Source: Candidatus Jidaibacter sp.
Lineage (GTDB): Bacteria > Pseudomonadota > Alphaproteobacteria > Rickettsiales > Midichloriaceae
NCBI GenBank assembly: GCA_021298045.1
Contig: JAJTHY010000143.1
Location: 1-9,720 of the forward strand
DNA length: 9,720 nucleotides
Direction of reading: 5' to 3'
The notes below the pieces were generated by a model, which saw nothing but the letters and a program-made list of their open reading frames with translations, did no database searches and was not told the DNA's origin. Position numbers and translations under genes: made by a program. Every line of letters begins with the position of its first letter. Within the stretch, counting starts at the first letter, position 1. Shown one piece after another: positions 1 through 7,153 of the stretch.

Positions 1-876
1 ATGTTCTCGGAGATCACAAGAATCCTGAATCACCTACTTAATATCACTGCATATGCGCTGGATGTGGGTGCGATGACACCGCTTTTGTGGATGTTTGAAG
101 AGCGTGAAAAGATGTTGGAATTTTATGAGCGCACTACGGGAGCTAGGTTCCATTCTAATTACTTCCGTCCTGGGGGAGTGGGTCAGGATATCCCAAATGG
201 TCTGTTAGAGGATATTCAGGAATTTATAAATCAATTCCCTGCAAAGTTAGATGATGTTGAAACGCTTTTAACGGATAACAGAATATTTAAGCAACGTTTA
301 GTAGGTATAGGTGTAGTTAGCAAGCAGGAAGCAATAGACTTTGGCTTTACTGGCCCTATGCTTAGAGCATCTGGAGTTGCATGGGATTTGAGGAAGTCTC
401 AGCCTTATGAAGTTTATGACAAGATGGATTTCAAAATTCCAATTGGTAAAAATGGCGATTGTTATGATAGGTATCTAGTGCGCGTTGAGGAGATGCGTGA
501 ATCGGTTAAAATTATACAACAATGTTTAGACCAAATGCCGGGGGGTGATGTTCGCTGTTTGGACCGTAAAATAACTCCGCCACCACGTCCTGAAATGAAG
601 ACTTCGATGGAAGCGTTAATACACCATTTCAAATTATTTACTGAAGGATATCATGTTCCAGAAGGTGAAGTTTATGCGGCTGTGGAGTCTCCTAAAGGTG
701 AGTTTGGTGTATACTTGGTTTCTGATGGTAGCAATAAACCATATCGTTGTTATATAAGGGCGACTGGTATAGCCAATCTTCAAGCGGCAGATAAGATAGG
801 GAAGGGGCATATGCTTGCGGATGTTGTTGCCATTATAGGCAGTATGGACGTTGTATTTGGTGAAATTGATAGGTAG
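1..876 (+). CDS. nuoD: NADH-quinone oxidoreductase subunit D, 5'-truncated by the window
   Basis: This is the C-terminal 291 residues of the 49-kDa-type subunit of respiratory complex I. The subunit sits in the cytoplasmic peripheral arm and helps form the quinone-binding cavity with NuoB. Recognition rests on family-typical stretches: the opening FSEITRILNHLL, then LDVGAMTPLLWMFEEREK, YFRPGGVGQDIP, GPMLRASGVAWDLRKSQPYE, and the family-typical C-terminus VFGEIDR. Full-length bacterial NuoD is about 390 residues, so roughly 100 N-terminal residues lie upstream of base 1. The ATG at base 1 is an internal methionine, not the start. The 3' end is intact, stopping with TAG at 874-876, and nuoE begins 8 bases later, so the two are surely cotranscribed. 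The identity is secure; nothing unusual is seen in the visible part. Confidence 0.97.
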   Translation: MFSEITRILNHLLNITAYALDVGAMTPLLWMFEEREKMLEFYERTTGARFHSNYFRPGGVGQDIPNGLLEDIQEFINQFPAKLDDVETLLTDNRIFKQRLVGIGVVSKQEAIDFGFTGPMLRASGVAWDLRKSQPYEVYDKMDFKIPIGKNGDCYDRYLVRVEEMRESVKIIQQCLDQMPGGDVRCLDRKITPPPRPEMKTSMEALIHHFKLFTEGYHVPEGEVYAAVESPKGEFGVYLVSDGSNKPYRCYIRATGIANLQAADKIGKGHMLADVVAIIGSMDVVFGEIDR

Positions 877-884
877 TTGTAATT

Positions 885-1478
885 ATGTCATCTATGTTTA
901 AGCCGGTTGAATTTGAGCAACCAAGCGAATTTGAATTTAGTAAAGAAAACTTAAAAACAGCAAAAGATATTATAGCTAAATATCCAGAAGGCAAGCAACA
1001 GAGTGCAGTTATGCCTCTTTTAGACCTTGCGCAGCGCCAGCACAATAATTGGATTCCTAAAGCTGCTATGGACTTTATAGCTGATATGCTGAAAATTCCT
1101 GCGATGAAGGTATATGAAGTAGCTACATTTTATACTATGTATAATAAGCAACCCGTTGGAAAAAACTTAGTGCAAATTTGTAGAACCACGCCTTGTTGGC
1201 TTAGGGGCTCGGATGAAGTTACCAGAGCTTGTCGCAAAAAACTTGGCATTGATGTAGGTGAAACAACCAAAGATGGTAAGTTTACCTTGGTTGAGGTGGA
1301 GTGCTTGGGTGCTTGTGTAAATGCCCCGATGGTGCAGATAAATGACGATTATTACGAAGATTTGGATGCAGAATCCATGTCTGCCATTTTGGATGAGTTA
1401 GCTAAAGGCAAAAAGCCTAAGGTTGGTTCTCGAAAATCTAGACACACTTCCGAGCCAGAGGGAAGCACCGGGGTGTGA
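885..1478 (+). CDS. nuoE: NADH-quinone oxidoreductase subunit E (24-kDa type, [2Fe-2S])
   Basis: This 197-residue protein is the thioredoxin-like [2Fe-2S] subunit of the complex I NADH-oxidising module, which normally pairs with NuoF. The four cluster ligands are visible as C99-x4-C104 (CRTTPC) and C140-x3-C144 (CLGAC). The helical N-terminal half contains the typical segments WIPKAAMDFIADML (56-69) and VYEVATFYTMYN (76-87). The C-terminal tail with RHTSEPEG resembles that of alphaproteobacterial and mitochondrial homologues. The chosen ATG lies 8 bases after the nuoD stop. A second ATG three codons on is possible, and no strong Shine-Dalgarno sequence separates the two. The length fits the family. 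The expected partner gene nuoF does not follow; the next gene is a secretion ATPase. Split nuo clusters are known in Rickettsia, so nuoF probably lies elsewhere. Confidence 0.97.
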   Translation: MSSMFKPVEFEQPSEFEFSKENLKTAKDIIAKYPEGKQQSAVMPLLDLAQRQHNNWIPKAAMDFIADMLKIPAMKVYEVATFYTMYNKQPVGKNLVQICRTTPCWLRGSDEVTRACRKKLGIDVGETTKDGKFTLVEVECLGACVNAPMVQINDDYYEDLDAESMSAILDELAKGKKPKVGSRKSRHTSEPEGSTGV

Positions 1479-1514
1479 TATAGCTAAATTTTTTGCTAGT
1501 TAGTAGATATGAAC

Positions 1515-1544
1515 TTGTGCTCACAGCTTTTTTTAGGTTAGTAT
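1515..1544 (+). promoter_or_regulatory. possible sigma70-type promoter before the virB4-like gene
   Basis: In the 93-bp gap after nuoE, TTGTGC (1515-1520) and TAGTAT (1539-1544) are spaced 18 bases apart, about 28 bases upstream of the GTG start. This would separate transcription of the secretion genes from the nuo genes. The match is only moderate and AT-rich DNA yields such pairs by chance, so it is tentative. No convincing terminator with stem and T-run was seen after nuoE. Confidence 0.25.
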
Positions 1545-1571
1545 TAAGATGAGAAATTTATATTTGCAATT

Positions 1572-3857
1572 GTGTTAGATAAATCTACCCTACCTGAAAT
1601 TACCGATAACCTACCCGATTTATCCGTGGCTGAAAACATTCCCATGGTCTGCCATTATGACGCTCACACGGTTATAACCAAGGATGGGGAGCTGATTCAA
1701 ACTATAGAAATTACGGGAGATGTAGCAGAATTATCCAGCTATAAAACTGTGCTTAAAGATGAGATTAGTAAAGCTATTGCTGAATCTGTAACAGATTTTA
1801 AAGTTGCGGTATATCTTCATACTGTTCGTAGCCGCAAGAACATGATGCCAAAGGCCAGCTTTGAAAACGAATTTGCCAAAAAATTAAATGATGCTTGGTG
1901 TAAGAAAAATAATTTTGATAAACAGCTGGTTAACACAGTATATATAACCCTTGTTTACCAAGGGTTGCATCATAAAATAACTAATTTGGGGAATATTCTA
2001 AAATCTTTGTTTTTCCCGCTTATTAGGAGGGAGCAGTTTTCATATTTAGAAAGCTCCCATAAAACATTAACTGAAACAGCTGATAAGATAATAAATGCTT
2101 TACGTCTTCAAGGCGCCAGAAAGCTAGGCATTATTGAAACCGAGGAAGATGTTATATCTGAGCAGATGATATTCTTCCATCATTTAATTCATCTAGAGCA
2201 ACGGAGGGTGGAGTTAACCCCACATGATATGTCCTTAGTTTTATCTAAGCAAACCATGAACTACACGTTTAATTCTATAGAAATAAATAACTATGAAAAT
2301 AAGCAGTATGCTGCAGTTTTTTCCATTAAAGACCATTATGATCTTCCACAAAAATCTTTAGATCAATTACTGCAACTTGGTTTTCAATATGTTTTATGTC
2401 AAATAATATTACTTGAAAATGAGAAGGCAGCTAAAGCTGAATTCTCACAGCTTGCAGATGTTGAATATCTTTCTAAAAACTCGCATATAAATGAAATTAG
2501 CGGCCTCAAGCAATTCTTAGAAGCCAATCCAAGCCGTGGGAACAGCTATTGCAAACATCAAACCACTATCACAGTTTTTAGTGATGATCCTAAATTTTTT
2601 GAAGATAGATTAAAGCAGTTATCTAGAGCATTTAATAATTTGGGAATCTCTTGCATACGTGAAGACTTTAACATGGCGGCTATGTTTTGGGCGCAGATTC
2701 CAGGCAATACACGTTTCTTGAAAAACGCTCGTTTCAACTACCTGAATATTGATAACATAGGCTCTTATTGCACTGTTTTTGGAAGTGATACAGGAGCTCA
2801 TCAAGGCTCTAAATGGGGCGCTCCTATTTCATTAGTTAGAAGTGAATTGGGAACTCCTTTTTATTTTAATTTTCATAATCAGCAAGGTGTTGGCAACACT
2901 CTTTTGTTAGGGCCCAGTAACGTTGGAAAAAGTGTTATTTCAAAATTCCTTATAGCTCAAGCTTTAAAAAATGAACCGAGGGTAATTTACTTAGACCTGG
3001 AAGGTGATGGAGAAAAATTTATAACGGCAATAAATGGTAGTTACCTTAATGATGCTGAAATTAAAAAAAGGTTTAAGCTAAACCCATTTGCTCTTAACTC
3101 ATTTAAAAATAATACTAATCAATTTAAAGATTGGCTGATTGATACTATATTTCCAAGAGCTGCAGACTTTGAAAATTACAGTGAGGTTTTTGCAGCAATT
3201 GCAGAGAAAATTTACTCAAGCGAAAGCTTATCAAAAAAGGTAGATGCGATACTGGATCTACTCACCAATTTAAATGATACTAGCCTTAACCAAAGTGCCC
3301 AGGATTTTTTTATTAATAAATTCCCAGATTATTTTTCTGAAAGTAAGCATCAATTTGACCTGTTTGCGGGTGGTGAAAAAATCGTAGGGTTGAACATGTC
3401 AGAAATACTAAATAAACCAGCGGTATTTAGAGCGTATATTGGCACATTTTTAGAATCGTTGTTGGGGCATCTAAATGGAATCCCAACAATTATTTATATA
3501 AATAATTTGGAAAAAATTTTAGCAATCCCTCATGTTAAACAAGTGTTTGGTGAATGGCTAAGAGTGGTTGATTCTAAAAATGCTATTATGCTAGCTACTT
3601 GCTCGCATCAAGATGCATTTGAAAAAGACAAAGATTATAAGTCAATTATTTCAATGCTTGGCACCACTATTTTTTTAAGCGATAAAGATGCAGATAAATA
3701 TTTTAGGCGCTGCTATGGCTTGAGTGATAACGACTTGCATAAAATAAAAATCTACAGGGCAAGTAGAAGGATCTTCCTATATAAGCAAGATAATCACACT
3801 AATTTATTATCCATTAATTTAGATAGCATGGCAGAGATTTTGGAGACTCTAGCATGA
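1572..3857 (+). CDS. virB4: VirB4-family type IV secretion ATPase with degenerate Walker B
   Basis: This 761-residue protein is a VirB4-like ATPase, which normally powers assembly and transport at the inner-membrane face of type IV secretion systems. The N-terminal domain starts with the family-like IP-x-V-x20-G-x3-Q (about 23-45). The C-terminal ATPase domain has Walker A GPSNVGKS (447-454), the LDLEGDGEKFI strand (474-484), LNPFALN (503-509), and the end block GLSDNDLHKIK...FLYKQDNHTNLL. The Walker B site (638-647) reads PTIIYINNLE, with Asn644-Asn645 replacing Asp-Glu. The downstream ATQS-type motif is ATCS (675-678), losing Gln. The start is GTG; an in-frame stop at 1545-1547 limits extension, and Met25 is an alternative start. 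No good Shine-Dalgarno sequence is seen. It overlaps the next gene by 4 bases. Rickettsiales usually carry two virB4 copies, and this looks like the divergent one. No virB3, B8, B9, B10 or D4 gene lies nearby. Confidence 0.9.
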   Translation: MLDKSTLPEITDNLPDLSVAENIPMVCHYDAHTVITKDGELIQTIEITGDVAELSSYKTVLKDEISKAIAESVTDFKVAVYLHTVRSRKNMMPKASFENEFAKKLNDAWCKKNNFDKQLVNTVYITLVYQGLHHKITNLGNILKSLFFPLIRREQFSYLESSHKTLTETADKIINALRLQGARKLGIIETEEDVISEQMIFFHHLIHLEQRRVELTPHDMSLVLSKQTMNYTFNSIEINNYENKQYAAVFSIKDHYDLPQKSLDQLLQLGFQYVLCQIILLENEKAAKAEFSQLADVEYLSKNSHINEISGLKQFLEANPSRGNSYCKHQTTITVFSDDPKFFEDRLKQLSRAFNNLGISCIREDFNMAAMFWAQIPGNTRFLKNARFNYLNIDNIGSYCTVFGSDTGAHQGSKWGAPISLVRSELGTPFYFNFHNQQGVGNTLLLGPSNVGKSVISKFLIAQALKNEPRVIYLDLEGDGEKFITAINGSYLNDAEIKKRFKLNPFALNSFKNNTNQFKDWLIDTIFPRAADFENYSEVFAAIAEKIYSSESLSKKVDAILDLLTNLNDTSLNQSAQDFFINKFPDYFSESKHQFDLFAGGEKIVGLNMSEILNKPAVFRAYIGTFLESLLGHLNGIPTIIYINNLEKILAIPHVKQVFGEWLRVVDSKNAIMLATCSHQDAFEKDKDYKSIISMLGTTIFLSDKDADKYFRRCYGLSDNDLHKIKIYRASRRIFLYKQDNHTNLLSINLDSMAEILETLA
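3842..3845 (+). promoter_or_regulatory. ribosome binding site deciding the start of the cysteine-rich gene
   Basis: GGAG lies 8 bases before the ATG at 3854, inside the last codons of the virB4-like gene. This is the clearest Shine-Dalgarno sequence in the window. It supports initiation at 3854, upstream of the palindromic element, rather than at the TTG at 3968 after the element, which has no comparable site. It therefore implies the element is translated. Confidence 0.7.
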
Positions 3858-6427
3858 TTAAAAATTCTGTCATTGCAAAGGAGTGCAACGACTGTGGCAA
3901 TCCAGCCATTCTTTCTTATTCCTCTAGACTGCCACGTTACCAAGGGGCTCCTCGCAGTGACGATGGTTTGAATGTTTTTAAACTTCTGCTACAGATTTTA
4001 CTTCTCATAGCCATACCTATTATCACACTTGCTAATTACTATGATGATGACTGTTTTAAGGCTATGGGTGGATTTAAAAAAACAGACCTAAAAAATAAAA
4101 GGTACCAATCGTTTGATAAATATGGGGTTAAAGAGGCGTGTCGCAATGCTTATCCAAGTGTAAATGAACGCTTAATACTTAGCAGAACATCCGCTGACCC
4201 TGTAGATGTGAAGTATGAAGTGAGACGAAGCTATTGCACCGCTAGAAATGTTTTTCGTGACAACTCTTGCTCCTGGGGATCAGGAGATTCCTGGGGTGAC
4301 CACTATTCAGGAACCTTTTTACCAAGTGATGTTAGGCGTTTAGGTGACAAGGAAGGGGTGATAACTTTGCAAGGTCCATGGTCAGGAAGTTCCGGTCATC
4401 GCATATGTTTAAAAAAATTCTATCCTAATGAAGTTTTGCCACATGGCGGCAAAAACCGTTTTAAACGTAATATTGTATGCGGATATGTTGTGTATGCCTT
4501 AGTGGGTAGCTCTTGCAATAGTCCTCTAAATAGTTGGTCTGATGCTTTTATCGGATGTGTTGAAGAGCCTTTGAGATCTCCTCCTCCTACCTATAACCCG
4601 GTTATCACTACTGAAATCGCAGCGTATGTTGACCCTGATTTTGAAATAGAAAATTACATATCAAATTATAAAAGTACTTTTGATCAGCCTGTAATTAAGC
4701 TGCTAAACGGTATGTCAAAAAATGGTGAATTAATATTAAGGTATAAATTCCCTGGGGATACAAGTAATATAGATCAGTTACTAAATAAGGGCAGCTTTCC
4801 TAAAGATAAAAACAAATTAGTTTATGAGGCCAGGGTTGATCCAAATAATCCATCGCAAGTTTGCGCTTGTGAAAGTAACTCTTGTGATGACAAAATTTAT
4901 ATAGGTTGCGTTGCAAGGCCAACGCCAAGGCAATCTAACTTAAAAGTAGTTGCAGAGCATGTTCCTCACCCTGCAGGGGGGCCAGCCGTAACAGTAAACT
5001 TCGCTATAACAAACTCTCAAGGCGAGATTATATACTATGACAAAGATAACCAAAGAGTTGTTCTGCGCTCGGATGGCAGTGCATTTAAAGCTGATGAACG
5101 TGGTAACGTAACTAATCAACAAGCAAATGGGCCTTTAACCTATAAAAAGTTACCTTTATCCTCTCCGCCTATAAGAGAATATTACCTAGAAAATTCACAG
5201 GGTAATGCGGCAAGTGCACTATACAAAAGAGATTTAATATCGATTTATGGGGTTGAATTTCAAGCTATGATACCAAGAATGCAAGATGACAGCACCCCAA
5301 CTTTTATAACGATAGATACACCAAAAATTACTGGAGAATCCAGTGGATGCTATGCTTATAGAATTGCGGAAGATCAAGGAAATTTAGACAAACCACAATT
5401 CTTTTTACCAGCAGGAGAAAGAGAGCGTTCGCTTTGTGAATGCAGAGACAGTGATAGGGGAAAAGGAGTGATGGGTTGCTATAATAAAAACCCTGCACCA
5501 ACTTGCAAAGGTAGTGGTTCAACGGATCATGAAGAGGATGCCCTTAAAGTTTTTTGTCCAGGTGTATTGAAAGAGCCAAGCCAAGTTGATAAAAGCGATA
5601 CCATATGTTTGGAAAATATCAGTGGCTGGAATTTCACAGACTATAAATTTGATAAAATGTGTGCAAAAATTCCAGCTGACTGTAGACCAAGGCCTGAGGC
5701 AAGAGTTAGCTATGGCATGAGCACCTGGCCACAAACAGAAATACAAACCGCAACACAAGGCTTTTGTGATACTGAAGCTGGACTTGAGACAACAATTACA
5801 CATGTTTTCGAACCTGCATCTTTACTTCCGCGTAGTACAATTTGCAAAGTAGAAGATGAAGCTTGCGAAACAAAATATGCCGATTATGTGCAGCAGTTTG
5901 CAACTGCGGTTTCCACACTCAATTCACTACAAAATCTCGCTCATACCTTTAACCGCAATTTTAATGATGATGATATAAATAAAGTTAACAAAGCCTTAGG
6001 GAGTTTTCAAAAGCACCATAAATTAGTCAAAAGCCCTATTTATGCACCTGAGCGTTCTTGTAAGTTGGATAGAGAGCATTACTGGTGGCATAGCTTAATA
6101 AACTATCCATGTATGATGAAAAATAGATGCGATGCCATCAACAAACCATCTTACATAAACGGATTTGCCACTTGGGATGAGCCTAGAGACTTGAACGCAG
6201 ATGAGCAAAATAAACTTGGTAGGCAATCACTAACGGAGATGGCAATACCAGCTAGAGGTAAATGTGCTCCAGGATATAAAGAGTCTGGAGGGGCTCCTAT
6301 TAGAACTTGCAATATTAAATTTATTAATAAAAAGTTAGGTGGAATGAGCTGGAGTTTTGTAACCAACCCTTGTGTTCCAGATGAAAAAGCTGTAAAAACT
6401 ACCCCAGCTCAACCTAAGAAACCTTAG
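3854..6427 (+). CDS. large cysteine-rich exported protein coupled to VirB4, possibly VirB6-ectodomain-like
   Basis: The function of this 857-residue protein is not established. A single hydrophobic segment (about 41-60, ending IITLA before NYYDDDC) looks like a signal-peptide core or anchor. No further membrane spans are visible, so the remainder is probably periplasmic or secreted. It is rich in cysteines that could form disulfides. Three local motifs of the form hydrophobic-G-C-x(2-4)-P recur: FIGCVEEP (232-239), YIGCVARP (349-356) and VMGCYNKNP (539-547). The last two are preceded by C-x-C (337/339 and 528/530). Near the end, KCAPGY...CNI...WSFVTNPC (803-840) resembles a sushi-like spacing. 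From memory, such motifs also occur in the extracytoplasmic parts of rickettsial VirB6 proteins, but the polytopic VirB6 core is absent. Residues 6-36 are encoded by a palindromic repeat. The ATGA overlap with virB4 indicates coupled translation and a shared role, by inference in type IV secretion. Confidence 0.8.
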   Translation: MIKNSVIAKECNDCGNPAILSYSSRLPRYQGAPRSDDGLNVFKLLLQILLLIAIPIITLANYYDDDCFKAMGGFKKTDLKNKRYQSFDKYGVKEACRNAYPSVNERLILSRTSADPVDVKYEVRRSYCTARNVFRDNSCSWGSGDSWGDHYSGTFLPSDVRRLGDKEGVITLQGPWSGSSGHRICLKKFYPNEVLPHGGKNRFKRNIVCGYVVYALVGSSCNSPLNSWSDAFIGCVEEPLRSPPPTYNPVITTEIAAYVDPDFEIENYISNYKSTFDQPVIKLLNGMSKNGELILRYKFPGDTSNIDQLLNKGSFPKDKNKLVYEARVDPNNPSQVCACESNSCDDKIYIGCVARPTPRQSNLKVVAEHVPHPAGGPAVTVNFAITNSQGEIIYYDKDNQRVVLRSDGSAFKADERGNVTNQQANGPLTYKKLPLSSPPIREYYLENSQGNAASALYKRDLISIYGVEFQAMIPRMQDDSTPTFITIDTPKITGESSGCYAYRIAEDQGNLDKPQFFLPAGERERSLCECRDSDRGKGVMGCYNKNPAPTCKGSGSTDHEEDALKVFCPGVLKEPSQVDKSDTICLENISGWNFTDYKFDKMCAKIPADCRPRPEARVSYGMSTWPQTEIQTATQGFCDTEAGLETTITHVFEPASLLPRSTICKVEDEACETKYADYVQQFATAVSTLNSLQNLAHTFNRNFNDDDINKVNKALGSFQKHHKLVKSPIYAPERSCKLDREHYWWHSLINYPCMMKNRCDAINKPSYINGFATWDEPRDLNADEQNKLGRQSLTEMAIPARGKCAPGYKESGGAPIRTCNIKFINKKLGGMSWSFVTNPCVPDEKAVKTTPAQPKKP
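3869..3961 (+). repeat. in-frame palindromic repeat element, RPE-like
   Basis: This 93-bp imperfect inverted repeat has a left arm at 3869-3905 and a right arm at 3924-3961 around an 18-base loop. The outer block (3869-3883 against 3948-3961) and the inner block (GTGGCAATCCAG, 3894-3905, against CTAGACTGCCAC, 3924-3935) each pair with few mismatches; the middle of the arms has diverged. The sequence resembles the widespread GTCATTGCGAGGAG...GTGGCAATC palindromic repeat found in many copies in Rickettsiales and other bacteria. It occupies exactly 31 codons (residues 6-36 of the cysteine-rich protein), contains no stop and keeps the reading frame. Insertion into genes while keeping frame is the known behaviour of Rickettsia palindromic elements; membership of a particular named family cannot be assigned by eye. 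Confidence 0.85.
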
Positions 6428-6436
6428 TCCTTGCTT

Positions 6437-7153
6437 ATGGAAAAGAATGATTTTAGAGCACTGCTGGAAGACTCTTGTGGCTGGAATAGAAAGCTTTGGG
6501 CAGATGCCTTGGAGTATTCTTTATCGTTTTGCCCAGAAGGCAACAAAAAGTGCCTGGAAATAGGTGCTGGTTTTCACTCTTCACTTTCACCAGTTTTAAA
6601 ATCTATGGGCTATGATGTAACCTGCTCTTATTACAGAGAATTTGATCAAGCAGAAATTTTATCTGGCAATTTATCTGCTACAAGCAATAAGCATAATTTA
6701 CCTTTGCCACGCCTTCAAGAGATAGATGCTTGGGAGCTACAAGCAGAATGTTATGATGTAATAGTTATGAAATCTGTTTTAGGAGGCATTTGTAGAGATG
6801 ATGATTATGAAAAAATTGGTGATCTAATAAAAGCCTTGCACAACGCATTAAAGCCCGGTGGGGTATTGATCACATTAGATAACCAATCAAACTCTTTTTC
6901 AAAGTCAATGAGAAGATTTTTTGGTGCTGGAGCCAACAAGTGGACCTATATAAACAGGGCAAAATTTCTAAAAGTTTTGCAGCCCTATAAATTATCTCAA
7001 AAAGGTTTCGGCCTACTAAATTTTGCCAAATTTGGCATGGTAGGCGGAAAGGAGGTTTTTAACAACTTTGTTTATCTCCTGGACAAGCTCCTGCTAAAAG
7101 CTTATCACTTTGAAAGCAATTCAGTCCTTAGCACTATAATTTTTAAGCCATAG
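6437..7153 (+). CDS. class I SAM-dependent methyltransferase, substrate unknown
   Basis: This protein of 238 residues has the Rossmann-like methyltransferase signatures in order. Motif I is CLEIGAGFHSSL (39-50). A post-I strand is VTCSYY (61-66). The motif IV region is YDVIVMKSVLGGI (106-118). The LHNALKPGGVLITLDNQ block (134-150) is typical of strands 5-6 of class I enzymes that transfer a methyl group from S-adenosylmethionine. No transmembrane segment or signal peptide is evident, so it is probably cytosolic. The substrate cannot be read from the sequence; a small molecule, lipid or sugar is as likely as a protein. The ATG at 6437 was preferred. A TTG two codons earlier (6431) is in frame, and neither has a clear Shine-Dalgarno sequence. 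It starts 9 bases after the cysteine-rich gene and is probably cotranscribed, although a link to secretion is unproven. Confidence 0.8.
   Translation: MEKNDFRALLEDSCGWNRKLWADALEYSLSFCPEGNKKCLEIGAGFHSSLSPVLKSMGYDVTCSYYREFDQAEILSGNLSATSNKHNLPLPRLQEIDAWELQAECYDVIVMKSVLGGICRDDDYEKIGDLIKALHNALKPGGVLITLDNQSNSFSKSMRRFFGAGANKWTYINRAKFLKVLQPYKLSQKGFGLLNFAKFGMVGGKEVFNNFVYLLDKLLLKAYHFESNSVLSTIIFKP

Noticed and set aside
833..1045. Minus-strand open frame across the nuoD-nuoE junction
   Set aside because: It is antisense to two conserved complex I genes and is a shadow frame.
1484..1533. Possible terminator after nuoE (TAGC...GCTA around a T-run, and TGTG-CT-CACA before a T-run)
   Set aside because: The first stem has only four pairs with the T-run in the loop, and the second has a two-base loop. 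Neither is a credible terminator.
1549..1578. Nine-codon reading frame starting ATG at 1549 and overlapping the virB4 GTG start
   Set aside because: It is very short with only a poor ribosome site. It could be a leader peptide but nothing beyond chance supports it in AT-rich DNA.
5519..5803. Minus-strand open frame of 94 codons inside the cysteine-rich gene
   Set aside because: It lies wholly antisense to a well-supported gene, has no recognisable protein features and is best explained as a chance frame.
3854..6427. Calling the 857-residue protein VirB6 outright
   Set aside because: VirB6 proteins need a polytopic TrbL/VirB6 membrane core. Only one hydrophobic segment near the N-terminus is present, so only a possible relation to VirB6 extracytoplasmic regions is suggested.
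6431..6436. TTG at 6431 as start of the methyltransferase
   Set aside because: ATG follows two codons later and no ribosome binding site favours the TTG, so ATG at 6437 is the simpler choice.
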